Shown in pieces: positions 21,481 to 33,249 of a stretch of 64,000 bases of DNA. The number at the start of each line of letters is the position of its first letter. The first letter of the stretch is position 1. Made by a program: the position numbers and the translations under genes. The notes beneath the pieces are model-generated. The model did no database searches, had not been told where the DNA came from, and worked only from the letters and a program-made list of their open reading frames with translations. Source of the DNA: Kingdonia uniflora (taxonomy: Eukaryota > Streptophyta > Magnoliopsida > Ranunculales > Circaeasteraceae); contig JACGCM010001798.1 of the NCBI GenBank assembly GCA_014058105.1, positions 930,001-994,000 on the forward strand, read 5' to 3'.

Positions 21481-22733
21481 TGATAAGAGAATTTTTTAGA
21501 GCCTCTAGCAAAATATCTGCTCAAAGTACAGTTGTCAAATTATAACATGGATGAGTGGGATCGAATCCACAAGGAGGTTTGGGAAAACAAATACTTTTTA
21601 GGCCGAATTACGGTTTTGTAAAAGATAAATCTAAAAGGAAGAAAGAAAAACTAATTATAAAATTTAATGAGAAAGAGCAAAGGTTTGGACTTGGCCTCTA
21701 CCTTTCAAAGTACTAATCGATATACAACTAGATCCTAATATTTTCAGCCATCATATGTTCGCGTTAAGGCACATACGATGTTATAAAATAAACTACTAAA
21801 TCTATGGTCAAACAATTAGTGGTTATACTTTTAAGTGATGGTGAAGAGAATTATTAATTCAACCATGGCTAGGCTTGTGTAAGTTCTCTAGTGTTTACTC
21901 TTGTTTAGATCTCTAAATCAAGTCAACGATTAGGAATACTTATTTGTATCAAAAGTTATCGTGCACCAAACTGAAACTATGGTCAAGCCTTTGATATGAT
22001 GCACTAACTTATCAATCGTAAAGTAGTAAGAAAAAAATAATTAAAACCTAATTAATACCAACTATTTCTCATCTGAGAAGAGGCCTCATCCTAGTCTTAA
22101 CTAGGAGATTAATGCTCATCTCGGACTTCATCGCATTAACAACTAAATAAGACATTAACAAAAATTAAACTAAAAGAGAAGAAGAGATAATTAAATAAAA
22201 CTATAACTTTATTTCTTCTAAACTTTTTACAAAATGAGATGCCCAATTATAATACGGAGAGGGTTCCTTTTGTAAGAGAAGGAACCTAAATTAAGAAACT
22301 ATATATTAAATAAATTAAATTATAAATAATATTTTCTCAATAATATATTCTAATTTTACAACCAATCAACTAAGATTCTTGCATATAATTCCCTTAAGTG
22401 ATATAGAGATCTTTATTCATGGAAACTCTTGCATATATCTTTAATATAAAATATCTTTAAGGATCTTGGATGCAATATATTCTTTGATCTTATTCTCCAA
22501 GAATATTTATGTATATATTTCTTCAATCTTGAGACCAAATATATTGTGTCTTTGACTTTTTGTGCTATGAACTACTGGATATACTTTTACTTGATTTTAA
22601 GAGCTTGGTTTCAAATATCTATCTCCAATAGCTATAATCAAAGAAACGTACATAAGTACCATAAATAAAATATAATAGACGACTAAAATACATGTTGGGG
22701 TATATTAAAAATATCATAATTACGTCCTCATCA
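21481..22733 (-). repeat. 3' LTR of Athila B
   Basis: In + coordinates it runs from TGATAAGAGAATTTTTTAGAG to CCTCATCA, then the polypurine tract (AAGTTTAGGGGTATT on the minus strand). It pairs with 31419-32649; by eye the two differ at many positions, so the insertion is not recent. Confidence 0.88.
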
Positions 22734-24108
22734 AATACCCCTAAACTTGTTTTTTGCTCGTCTCGAGTAAAATAAAATAATAGCCACTTCCGTAGGGAGC
22801 GCAATTGCATTTAGCATATGCAATAAGCCGTTAAACCTCAAAGTTTAGCCTGGTGGATGAGTGTTATCTCGTGAGAGTTTGCAGTAACTATACCCACAAA
22901 AGTCAATAATGACATTTTAAACAATTCTAGAATACACATGACTCATTTCATGTGAATTTATCCTTACTTAGTTGTGAGAAAAATATACCAATAAAAAAAT
23001 CCTTAAACTTGTTATTCTCCTAAGTATACCAAAAAATATTTTAAGCTTATCCGAAATTAGAGGTACTACCTCAAGATTAGAAAGAAATTCAAGTATTTTA
23101 CTTTAGATATATTTGAGTGTGCAGTGAAAATAGTTTTATTGCCTAATGCGTTATCTAGAATAATTTACTCTATTTTTGGTAGCCTTATTCTTACAGGAAT
23201 AAATTCAACGGCCAGTTTGATAAGTGACTTAGTCAATTCGTCTTCCAATTTTTTTTCTTTTTTCTATTCTTTTGCAAGCCTTTTCTTTTGAGTACATTGT
23301 TTCTTAGTGAAGCCTCTGTAATGAGGAGTTTTCGGTCGACAATCCCTACCATCCACTAAGGTTGTCGGGGTGTGGTTCCCCATCATGACCTGGACTCAAG
23401 ATTCTTACAAGTAATATTTTCTTGTGTTCCTTTCACATAGTTCATGGTCAAACTCAAGATTGGCAATAATTTTTCCTCTTTCAGTTCTTAATCATGCGAG
23501 TAGCCTTGCAGCGTAAAAGTTTTTATTACACATTTGGCTTATTATTATTTTTTTCTCTTAGAAATGAACTTATTCATAGGCAGTTGTCTCCTTGTATTAA
23601 ATTGTTCCTAACATAAATACTAAATTTCTCTTAAACAAAGCCAAAATCTATTGAAAATATTAATTACAAAACTACAGTGAAGTACATGGTTTTAAAATAT
23701 GCCAAGCTAACTTGAATTAGTCACTAATAAAAAGATAGTACTTCTAGCTTAAGATAGTCCAATATATTCTAATGCATACTTGGCACAATTTTAAAATTTA
23801 GGTTTTTCCATAATATTTATGTCAAAGTAAAATCAGTTTAAGTGTTTGGAAATACATAAAAAATATATCATAAATTATCAAAGTGCCATTAATTTAATTT
23901 TCTTTAAAAAGTATTTAAAGAAATGGTTTCCTGCCCCCAAACTTAAATCAAGCATTGCCCTCAATATTTGAGAACAAGAAAATAAATAGAAGAGAAAAAC
24001 TGAAATTTCTCACCTGAATATGTCATGGGTTACATCCCAAGAAGTGCTAAGTTTACCGTCTTTAGCCAGACTAATATGCCTCCATACTTAAATGATGTTG
24101 CAATGATA
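22734..24108 (-). other. Athila B conserved non-coding 3' region
   Basis: No open frame of interest. The sequence is clearly homologous along its length to 52940-54295 in element D and 59917-61330 in element E, though those are separate insertions. Shared landmarks (in + orientation here) include GTTTAGCCTGGTGGATGAGT, AGTCAATAATGACATTTTAAA and TTAATCATGCGAG. Three polypurine-like motifs occur at about 24075-24090 (degenerate), 23931-23948 and 22734-22749. Confidence 0.7.
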
Positions 24109-25228
24109 CTATAGGGGTACACAATATCTGCTTTTATATACTGGATCATTTAGAAATGTTATCTCTTCATCAAAAGTGTAGGACTCTAAGTACAGTTTTA
24201 ATCCCTGGTCATTGACCTTAAAAATATTTTTGTTCTTTGTATCCTCCACCTCTACAGTCCCATGAGGAAAAACAGTTTTGCTGTATAGGGGCCATACCAA
24301 CGTGATCATAGTTTCCAGTAAAATAGGCGAAGCTTGGAGTTATAAAGAAATACATTTTTATTGGGCTCAAATGTTTTATGAATAATTAATTTATCGTGAA
24401 AAGCTTTGGTACGTTCCTTATAAATTTTTAAACTTTCATAAGCCTCATGATGGAGTTTATCCAACTCGAAAAGTTGAAGCTTTCTCTTGGACCCAGCTTG
24501 GTCTATCTCAAAGTTAAGGGCCATTATGGCCTAAAGAGCTTTGTGCTCTATATTCATAGGCAAGTGGCAAGCTTTCCCACAGACAAGTCTATAGGGTGAC
24601 ATTCCAATCGGGGTTTTATAAGCAGTTTGAAAGGCCCAAAGAGTATCATAAAGATGATCAACCAGTCTTTGCGATCAGTTCGAACAACTTTTTTTAAAAT
24701 TCTTTTAATCTCCCGATTGGAAACTTCTACTTGACCACTTGTTTGTGAATGGTAAGGTGTAGCAATTTTATGAGTGATGGAATAATTTTTTAATAAAGTT
24801 TTAAAATTACGATTGTAAAAATATTTCCCACCATCACTTATAACTGTTCGAGGAGTGCCAAAATGATTAAAAATGTTTTTCATCAATTTGACCACAGGCT
24901 TATGGTCATTTGTCGGACATGCTACCGCTTCGACCTATTTGGAGACATAGTCCACTGCAACTAAAATATAAAGGTTTCTACAAAATGAAAGAAATGGGCC
25001 CATAAAATCTATGCCCCAAACATCAAATAGTTCAATAATAAGAATATTGTTTAGGGGTATCATGTTGCGGTGAAAAATATTATCGGTCCTCTTACATCTA
25101 TCATAAGTAGAACAAAAGGTTTGCGTATCATGAAAAAGGGTAGGCCAATAAAGACCAGATTGAAGAATTTTAGCACTTATTTTCTTGGCACTATAATGCC
25201 CTCCACAGGCATAGGTGTGGAAAAACAT
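24109..25228 (-). pseudogene. Athila B integrase
   Basis: Open pieces at 25228-24935, 24895-24554, 24524-24306 and 24309-24109. In order: a zinc-binding HHCC segment (HTYACGGHYS ... CSTYDRCK), the first catalytic Asp in LVAVDYVSK, the second in VISDGGKYFYNR, and the catalytic Glu in TSGQVEVSNREIK. All three of the D-D-E residues are present. The C-terminal part follows (FEIDQAGSKRKLQLFELDKL). A stop after VDYVSK (near 24935) breaks the frame, so the protein would not be made whole. Confidence 0.85.
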
Positions 25229-25515
25229 GAGTACGCTCAGGAACTCATTATTTGGAATGCATCTTCTAATAACTTAGTCAAAGCAAAATTTATACAGATA
25301 AGGATCGTTCTAACTGAAACATCTAACCTTGTATAAGAATTTAGTTTTATCTTGCATAGACCAGTGGTCAGCTAATCGTTCAGTAGCTAGATAATTGACA
25401 ATGTCGGCATACTAATGTAATTATATAATAGCCATAAGCTGCTCATCAGAAAATGTTTCTAAGATAGGGAGGAGATCTTCACCACCTTCGATCAGAAGTC
25501 AGGATAAATGGTCTG

Positions 25516-25980
25516 CTACAACATTTTCGACACCTTTCTTATCTTGAATTTCGATGTCAAATTCTTATAATAAGAGGATCCATCAATTAACAGAAGCTTA
25601 ACATCCTTTTTGGATAATAAATATTTTAAGGCGGTGTGATCTATGTAGATAATAATTTTGGACCCTACAATATATGACATAATTTTTTCTAATACAAACA
25701 CAATGGCTAATAACTCCTTCTCTGTGGTGAAGTAATTCATTTGTGCATCATGGAGTGTGCGACTGGCTTAGTAAATAACATGAGGTTTTTTATCTACTCT
25801 TTGCCCTAAAACTGCTCCAACAACATAGTCAGATATATTGCACATCAATTCAAATGGAAGATCCCAGTTGGGTGGTTGGATAATTTGAGCAGAAGTTAAT
25901 AGAAGTTTGAGCTTCTCAAAAGCTCTTGAACATTCATTATCAAAGTGGAAATTAGTGTCCTTAGCAAGTAAATTGCACAA
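25516..25980 (-). pseudogene. Athila B RNase H
   Basis: Two open pieces separated by a stop: 25980-25768 (NLLAKDTNFHFDNECSRAFE ... PFELMCNISDYVVGAVLGQ) and 25740-25516 (MNYFTTEKELLAIVFVLEK, then IIIYIDHTALKYLLSKKD). The block order is that of gypsy RNase H. The position of the usual catalytic Asp in the first part reads CNISDY, with the Asp retained. Confidence 0.82.
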
Positions 25981-26211
25981 GGGTTGGGAAATTTTGCTAA
26001 AATCTTTAATGAATCAACGATAAAACCCCGCATGGCCTAGAAAGGATCGAATGGCCTTAACCATCCGAGGAGGAGGTAAGGAAGAAATAATATCGATTTT
26101 GGCCTTATCAACTTCCATCCCTTTGTTGGAGATGATATGCCCAAGAACTATCCCTTGTGTCATCATGAAGTGACACTTTTCTCAGTTTAATACCAAATTG
26201 CTTTGTGTACA

Positions 26212-26955
26212 TCATTCTAGCACGAGCTCCAAATGGTACAAACATTCATTAAAAGAGGAACCAAACACTGAAAAATCATCCATGAAGATTTCGATAAATT
26301 TATCAACCATATCAGAGAAAATGCTCATCATATAATGTTGAAATATAGCGAGTGCATTACACAAACAAAATGGTATACGTCGATAAGCATAAGTCCCGTA
26401 GGGACATGTGAATGTGGTTTTCTCCTGATCTTTTGGAGCGATGGGGATCTGATTATATTCAGAATAACCGTCATGAAAACAGTAATGACTTTTTCCCACT
26501 AATTGTTCAAGCATTTGATCAATGAATAGAAGAGGAAAATGATATTTCCTAGTGACCGTGTTCAACTTTTTATAATCGATACAAACATGCCACCCGGCGG
26601 TCAAACGGGTAGGGATTAATTCATTATTCTCATTTTTGACTATAGTGATCCTTTATTTCTTGGGTACAACTTCAACAGGGCTGACCAACTTACTATCTGA
26701 AATAGGGTTTATGATACCCGAGTCTATTAGCTTGAGAACTTCCTTCTTAACCACCTCCATCATAGTTTGATTTAAACGCCATTGCATCTCGCACAAATTT
26801 TTAGCACCTTCGTCAAGATTGATGCGATGCATACACATGGCCAGGCTAATTCCCTTCAAGTCTACTATAGACCACCCTACGACTGATTTGTGTTTTTTAA
26901 GGATACTCAATAGTCTACCTTCCTGTTCAGCATCTAGATTGGACGTTATTATCAC
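26212..26955 (-). pseudogene. Athila B reverse transcriptase
   Basis: Upstream piece 26955-26653 has LLSILKKHKSVVGWSIVDLK and INPISDSKLVSPVEVVPKK. After a stop, 26604-26212 carries VCIDYKKLNTVTRK, HFPLLFIDQMLEQL, CFHDGYSEYNQIPI and the active site EIFMDDFSVFG, with both catalytic Asp residues intact. The first Asp block (normally FLDGYSGYNQI) reads FHDGYSEYNQ. This is the best-preserved polymerase in the window but is still split by stops. Confidence 0.88.
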
Positions 26956-27009
26956 AGGTAGATTTTTAGAATCACCTAGAAAGGCCTACTTGAGAGTATT
27001 GGGTAATGG

Positions 27010-27865
27010 CTAGAGGTCCAGTTTGGGTGGTTTAACAATGGATGGAATAGGTAAAGTAGTTGATGGTTCAAGAGGTTCCAGTCTAGGTCTCCATTTGGAC
27101 ATGTTAAAAATAAAAGTTGAGTCGAGTAAGGCATTAAACTCTTCAATGACCGTGTCTTCACCATAGTCCTCACCAAAGTTTACAACACATGATTCCAATG
27201 GGTCCTCAGAAAATGATTTAGGGAGCGAGTTGTAAACTAGGGAGTCAATCATATTCGGCTCTGTCATATCGTCAGAATGAGGGACTTGAGTATTATTGTT
27301 AAAAACATTAAGTTTGATCTTCATGTCTCCCATTGATAGTTGTAAGACCCCATTAAAAAAATTAATAATGGCATGAGCAGTCGCAAGGAAAGGACGGCCC
27401 AATATGACAGGGATCTCACAGCTAGGATTCGTGAAATCTTTAGTGTCCAAAACAACAAAGTTTACAGGAAAAATGAGAGTATCAACCTTGATAAGAATAT
27501 CTTCAAGGATACCATGTCGTTATCGTATTGACCTGTTAACCAAATAAAGTATCATTTGGGTAGGTTCGAGTTCTCCAAGTCCTAATTCCTGATAGGCCAA
27601 ATAAGGTAAAGCATTCACACTAGTTCCCAAGTCGAGTAACGCGCTATCCACTTAATTTGTGATCTCCAATTTTATAAGGGACGGTTGGGCTTCCAAGGTC
27701 TCGAAGCTTAGGAGGGGTTAATGTCTCAATCAAAAAGACTTTCTTGTGTACATTGATTTTCCTTTTCCTAGTACATGTATCCTTACGAAATTTGGCATAT
27801 GCAGGGATAAGCATGATGACATCGAGTACTGGAATATTTATATGAACTTGCTTAAATGTATCCAA
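27010..27865 (-). pseudogene. Athila B aspartic protease
   Basis: The open piece 27865-27644 reads INIPVLDVIMLIPAYAKFRK and GSPTVPYKIGDHKLSG, then a stop and frameshift. The other frame continues ALLDLGTSVNALP, giving the D-L-G active site usual in Athila proteases. Piece 27450-27010 adds CEIPVILGRPFLATAHAI, the ILGRPFLAT flap-side motif. An acidic tail follows. The frameshift near 27650 disables it. Confidence 0.8.
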
Positions 27866-28029
27866 TATCTCATCAAATTGAATCCCTTTATTAGCTGAAA
27901 GAAGCCATTGCGGATATTATACTTTTGGCTTAACGCGTACCATTGGTACAAAAACGGGCGAAGTAAGCAACTCCTTAGATTTCTTAGAAGGTTCATGGTT
28001 ACTTACTACAAATAGTTCACTCGTACCAC

Positions 28030-29593
28030 CTACCTCATCCTCAATAGCAACTGGTGTTGGCTCAACCCTAGGTATTTTAACTCGGTTATCAATTTGTCTA
28101 CCACTTCGAAGAGAGGTAATGGTATTAAGCTATTTTGGAATTGAGTTAGAATCAAAACTCGGTGGTCCTTTTGGAATAGATGCAGGTTGGCTAGGTAGCT
28201 TACCTGGTAGTCTTTCATGCAATGTATTTGCCAATTATCCTATATGAGTCTCTAAACTAGAGATAGATTGGGATATAGAATTTTGATTTACCAAAGTCTG
28301 TTGTTGGAATTGTATAATTTGTTGCTAAAATTGCAACACTTATTTTTGACTTTCCATTAATTATTGCATGAAGAGAGCAATGATGTCTTCCAAAGATGGT
28401 TTAGGTAGAGCGGGTGAGAACTATTTGGATGACTGAAAGGATTACTGAGGATAAGATTAAGAAAGGGGATTCATAGAAAAATTATGACCTGAGGTTTGTA
28501 GCTCTCCAAAACCTAAATTGGATTGGTTGTTCTTCCATAAAAAATTTGGGTGGTTCTGCCAAGTTGGCTTGTATAGGTCAAAAGGCCTCTTGTAAGTATT
28601 ATTCAAAGTATTCACTTGCTCTTGATTATCATTCATTTTATTGAACATCTGGCACATTTGAGTCACATGGGTGACATCATGACAAACGGTGCAACCTTGT
28701 TGCTGAACTTGGTTCACACTACCCTTAGATTGATTCACAGCCCTAGCCTCAAATTTTTGGGTAAGAGTATCTAATTGGGCCTTGATGGTCGTTCCCTTAC
28801 TCACTTCATATAAGCCACCTTTCTTGGCAGTACGGATATTTCAATGTGGATCAAAATCCCACTGCTGAGAGTTCTCAGCTAATGTCTCAAACTCCTCATA
28901 AGCTCTATCGGGTTCAAGGTCCTAGAATTTGCCACTATGCATGGATTTGAACCTATAACAATTCTCAGAGGTTAATCCACGATAGAAGATCTAGGCTAAA
29001 TGTTGCTTTTCAAAACCATGATGGGAACATTGTGAAAGAAGATCTTTATATCTCTCTTATGACTCGTAAATTTTTTTGCTCACATTTTGAGCAAATTAAA
29101 CAAATGTATTTCTTAGAGTGATGGTTTTTCCCATTGAAAACCATTTGGTATTGAACTTAGTCTCCATTTGGTCCCATAAATTGATAGATGCGAGTGTTAA
29201 TGAATCAAGCCAATGACTCGCCTTGTCTTTTAGAAAGAATGGGAATAAACGAAGGCAGACGGAATCTTAAGTAAAATGTTGATATTTTGATAGCGCACAA
29301 ATTTTCTTAAATTCATAGATATACTTATAAGGGCTATCAGAATCAAGCCCACAAAATGTAGGTAATATTTGGATCACACTAGGCTTGATTTCATAATGAT
29401 TTATTTTGACGGCTGTTAACATTATACATGAAGGTATATCGCTCACCACTGGGGTCCAATAGTCCTTAAGAGATTTGGTGGCAGCCATGATTGGGGGTTT
29501 GACTTCTAGCTCAATTGGGTCAACTCTAGATAGATTACCCTCCTCCAAAATTGGGGGCCATGAGTTCTCTATTGTGCTGATTGGGCGAGGCAC
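28030..29593 (-). pseudogene. Athila B gag
   Basis: The first piece (29593-29267) has INHYEIKPSVIQILPTFCGL and YKYIYEFKKICALSKYQ, the Athila gag start. Decayed central gag follows (LRLFPFFLKDKASHWLDSL, KTITLRNTFV). Piece 28804-28457 holds a CCHC zinc knuckle, CTVCHDVTHVTQMC (C-x2-C-x4-H-x4-C), and a Gln-rich linker. Piece 28218-28030 leads to the protease. Gag would form the particle and bind RNA. Stops are frequent between pieces. Confidence 0.82.
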
Positions 29594-29639
29594 TCGCGCT
29601 TTGGCAGAGGTGGTGAGCCATAAATAGGCAAAGGTTATG

Positions 29640-31400
29640 GTAAACTTCCTAAATGTTTTTCTCTACGTGTCCAATTGATCATGCACAAACTAATAATGCG
29701 ATAAAATTCGGCACTCGATGCAGTAAAAAATCAATCAAACCTATAATCTAACACTTCAACTTTATTTAAGAAGTAATAAGTAGGTCTCCCCTATATTCTT
29801 CTATGTTCACAAAAGAGTAGGATTGTCAAAGGCTTTGGTTTTTACACTCCTTGCGTCACTGTTCTAGTACTAGCTTAGAGTAGATGTTCAGTCCTCATGC
29901 CCGATCCAATCGCCTTATCGTATGTCAGCACTCAAAAAGGTGACATCGTAAACCTACAACTAGTATTTCGTGACGCTAGGCTGGGGCCGAATCGCACGAT
30001 CCCGTGTTTGTACCCCGGTCCGGTATACCTATCCGTTGGGTGATAAAATCCCACAGGATTCTTGCTAATCTTTTTTATTATCAGTTATTTTCCGGTCCGG
30101 GATGCTTAATTTTCTTGTGATACAAATTTCTTTGTATCCCTAATGGGTGGTCCCACTTGTTAGAGAGCTTTTTGGGTGATGAAATCCCGCAAGTCTCTAA
30201 CAGTTTTTACCTTTACTAATGTTGGAATGAAAATAAATTTAAATACGTCAATAGGTCAATCCAACCACAACAAATATTTTATTAGAGCATCGTGTATTTC
30301 TACAGTCCACACGACTTTATGTTCCCAGTGCCGGGGTGGGGCGGATATGAACCCCTCCTATATGTCAAGTTTATAGATGTACTAACCTACGGGAAGTGTT
30401 TCCCAGTGAAGCTGTGGCCGCTCCTTTACCTATGGGGCGAACGAAGGAAATACCCCTTCACTTAGGGGGCTCCTTTACCTATGATGCTTTCAACTTTGCG
30501 TATTTTCCGTCTTCGCTCTTTCTCTCACTTAACTCTTTTGTGTTTTGAAGTTAGTTCCACGAGTATAGTTTATGCACACCAATAGTTTAAACTATCCAAA
30601 CAATGCTTTTGCAGATGCTAGTGGGTACTTCAAATCCTTCTAAGTATGAAGAGAAAGCTCAAAGGAAATAATATGCTCACTTACAGACTTGAGAAACCTC
30701 GGTACTCCTGTAACTTGAATGCCAAGCAAACAAGCTCAAAGATATGTCAATGCAGGATATATGAGCAACTGTAGATGTTATCTTAATATTGCACTTAAGT
30801 TATTAATGCACCCAAGCACATGTCAAACGAAGCAAGCACCAAACGAAATAAACCACACTTAACGAAATTTTGGAAATTTTGGAAACAAGCACCAAACAAA
30901 AATAAATAGCACTTAAATATTTACCAAAAGTTCACCACTTATGTTCCTAAAATGATACACTCAAAAATATTAAATATTAACAGCAGTAAAAAATAACAAC
31001 ACTTAAAAATAATCAGTACTCAAAATAATAGCTTAATGTTCTTTGAAGATGTCCACTTAGAAACCAGAAAACCATAAACATAATATTTTAATGCTCAAAC
31101 CTTAAGCCTGTAAAACTATGGAATTTGCTCCACTAGAAAGTTAGAAACACAACTAATTTATTTATTTAACCTTAAGCTTGCAACACCGAGAACCACAACT
31201 AAACTTTTTTTTTTTTTTTGAAAGAAAATTAGAAATACTTAAAATAGCATTACCAGCCACTATACTACGACTTACTATACTATACAAGGAACACAAAATT
31301 TAGAAATCATTGGTAAGATATGGACGGTATTAGAAAGAATTAACAAATAAATTTAACAAAGAAAATTCGGTATTAGAAAGAATAGTTTTCAATTATGCCT
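29640..31400 (-). other. Athila B 5' leader with conserved block
   Basis: No ORF of note. The part 29820-30500 is shared with D (50391-51066) and E (63100-63790). On the sense (minus) strand it contains two GGGATTTCATCACCC-like hairpins (30174-30188 and 30038-30052, the latter with one change), a GAAA-capped hairpin GATACAAAGAAATTTGTATC (30119-30138) and two copies of CCGGACCGG. The remainder up to 31400 is AT-rich and shows nothing recognisable apart from an A/T homopolymer near 31205-31220. Confidence 0.65.
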
Positions 31401-31416
31401 CCCCCCAGCGGTGCCA
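31401..31416 (-). other. primer-binding site of Athila B
   Basis: The minus strand reads TGGCACCGCTGGGGGG two bases inside the 5' LTR. It is like the TGGCGCCGTTGCCGGGG site of Athila elements (tRNA-Asp type), with several changes. Confidence 0.75.
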
Positions 31417-31418
31417 TT

Positions 31419-32649
31419 TAATAAGAGAATTATTCAGAGCCTCTAGCAAATTACCAGATCAAAGTACGGTTGTTGAATTGTAGCATGGATGAGTGGGATC
31501 GAAACCACAATGAGGTTTGGGAAAACAAATACTTTCTAGGCCGAATTACAGTTTTTTAAAAGATAAATCTAAAAGGAAGAAATAAAAACTAATTATAAAA
31601 CTTAATGAGAAAGAGCTAAGGTTCGGACTTGGCCTCTACCTTTCAAAGCACTAATCGATATACAACTAGATCCTAATATCTCCACCCATCATATGTTTGT
31701 GTTAAGACACATACGATGTTGTAAAATAAACCACTAAATCTATGGTCAATCAATTAGTGGTTATGCTTTTAAGTGGTGGTGAAGAATTTCTTAGAGAATT
31801 ATCAACTCAACCATGGTTAGGCTTGATTGAGTTCTCTAGTATTTCCTCTTGTTTAGATCTCCAAATCAAGTCTACGGTTAGTTGCACTTGTTTCTATCCA
31901 AAGTTATCGTACACCAAACCGAAGCTATGGTCAAGCCTTCGATATGATGCACTAACTTATCAATCGTAAAGTACTAAGAGAAAACTAATTAATACCAACT
32001 ATTACACATCCAAGAAGAGGTCTCATCCTAGCCTTAGTTAGGAGACAAGCCGCTTATCTCAGACTTCATCGAACAACTAAATAAGATATTAACAAAAATT
32101 AAACTAAAAGAGAAGAAAAGACAATTAAATAAAATAATGATTTTATTTCTTCTAAACTTGCTGAGATGCCCAATTACAATAGGGGAAGGGTTCCTTTTAT
32201 AGAAGAAGAAACCTAAATTTAGAAACTATACATTAAATTGTAAATAATATTTTCACAATAATATTTTCTAAATTTATAACAAATCACCTAAGATTCTTGC
32301 ATATAATTTCGTTAAGTGATGTAGAGATCTTTCTTCATGGAAACTCTTGCATATATCTTCAATATAAAATATCTTCAAGGATTTTGGATGCAATATATTC
32401 TTTGATCTTATTTTCCAAGAATATTTGTGTATATATTTTTTCAATCTTGAGACCAAATATATTGTCTTTGACTTTTTGTACTATGAACTACTGAAGACAA
32501 TTTTACTTGACTTTAAGAGCTTGGTTTCAAATATCCATCTCCAATAGCTGCAATCAAACAAACGTACATAAGTACCAAAAATTAAATATAATGGACGATT
32601 AAAATACATGTTTGGGTATATTAAAAATGTTATAATTACGCACTCATTA
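31419..32649 (-). repeat. 5' LTR of Athila B
   Basis: In + coordinates it starts TAATAAGAGAATTATTCAGAG and ends CGCACTCATTA. A TATAAAAGG promoter box lies on the minus strand at 32193-32201. It matches the LTRs of element D as well as its own partner, so B and D belong to one family. Confidence 0.88.
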
Positions 32650-33032
32650 GTGCTTCAACGCGATGAAGAACTTCGGAGAAGGCCTATATAAAGAAAAGGT
32701 TCCAAAAGAGACAAGGACCAGAAAAATACATGAAAAATCATAAAGAAAACTATATTTTCTAGATTCTCAAAAATGTCTAAAACTTCTTATTCACAAGATT
32801 CAAGTATTTATAAGTCGAGAGATCACTTGTAATAAGATATTAACCTCAAGCAATAAAAGTTACTATTATAAAAATCCTTAAATTGAGGTCGTGATTTTTT
32901 TTACCAATTCAGAGGTTTTCCACGCTAAATCACCTGTGTCATCTCTATTTTTAAAATTATTTTTTATCACAGGAACATTGGTGTAAGAGCTAATTCCAAG
33001 CCATCTCAAGCTTACAGAATTAGGCCATTACA
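32650..33032 (+). repeat. A2 3' LTR, right piece
   Basis: Begins with the target copy GTGCT (32650-32654; one mismatch to ATGCT), then continues the LTR with a TATA box (TATATAAA, 32685-32692) and the shared block GGTCGTGATTT ... GTTTTCCACGCTAAAT. It ends GGCCATTACA. Both pieces together give about 630 bp, close to the A1 LTR. Confidence 0.85.
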
Positions 33033-33112
33033 GTTCTTGCAGTTGTTTTTCTGAGATATCAAGTTATTTTTCTGTTCCCCAGCCCTCGGGCATTCAAGAA
33101 GAGAACTTTCAT
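33033..33112 (-). pseudogene. LINE ORF2 start, cut by Tat A2
   Basis: From the ATG at 33112 the minus strand reads MKVLFLNARGLGNRKIT, the characteristic start of plant L1 ORF2 (apurinic endonuclease domain, usually W/L-N-x-RGLG). A stop follows at once, and the A2 LTR begins at 33032. The remainder of ORF2 would lie on the other side of A2, outside the window. Confidence 0.7.
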
Positions 33113-33249
33113 TAATCTTTGCGTGTAGATCGTGTAATTCTTGGGGCTGTGGTATACACCTTGCCTTTTTTATAAACTTGGTTAGGGTCTAGTTGCAGTT
33201 GTTCTTCCTATTTCATTTCATCCTCCAAACTTGCGGGGTTTAGGCTGTA

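Larger units (their letters stand above)
21481..32649 (-). mobile_element. Athila-type Ty3/gypsy retrotransposon B, full length
   Basis: Minus-strand element of about 11.2 kb with two LTRs (31419-32649 is the 5' LTR, 21481-22733 the 3' LTR), a tRNA-Asp-type primer site, a long leader, gag, protease, RT, RNase H and integrase, and a 1.4-kb non-coding 3' region. It lies inside the A2 LTR with target copies ATGCT/GTGCT. The LTR at the 5' end starts TAATGAG instead of TGATGAG. There is no env-like ORF. Several frames are open but separated by stops, so it is not autonomous. Confidence 0.9.
5760..33032 (+). mobile_element. Tat-lineage retrotransposon A2, heavily nested
   Basis: The parts in order are: decayed protease to integrase (5831-9922), a CACTA insertion, ~160-bp tandem repeats, an antisense gene (14763-19698), a polypurine tract (21221-21234) and a 3' LTR (21235-33032) that is itself split by Athila element B. 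The 5' end is absent because A1 lies directly upstream. The right end abuts the first codons of a LINE ORF2, so A2 inserted into a LINE. Right target copy would be GTTCT (33033-33037). Order and homology to Tat C are seen directly; insertion order is inferred. Confidence 0.8.

Noticed and set aside
22734..24108. Possible env-like gene between Athila B pol and its 3' LTR
   Set aside because: Athila elements can have one there, but no frame, signal peptide or membrane segment is present, and the region is non-coding in D and E as well.
29820..30500. Riboswitch, hammerhead ribozyme or tRNA-like element in the leader
   Set aside because: I could not find the conserved core of a hammerhead (CUGAUGA...GAAA) or a cloverleaf; only generic hairpins are supported.
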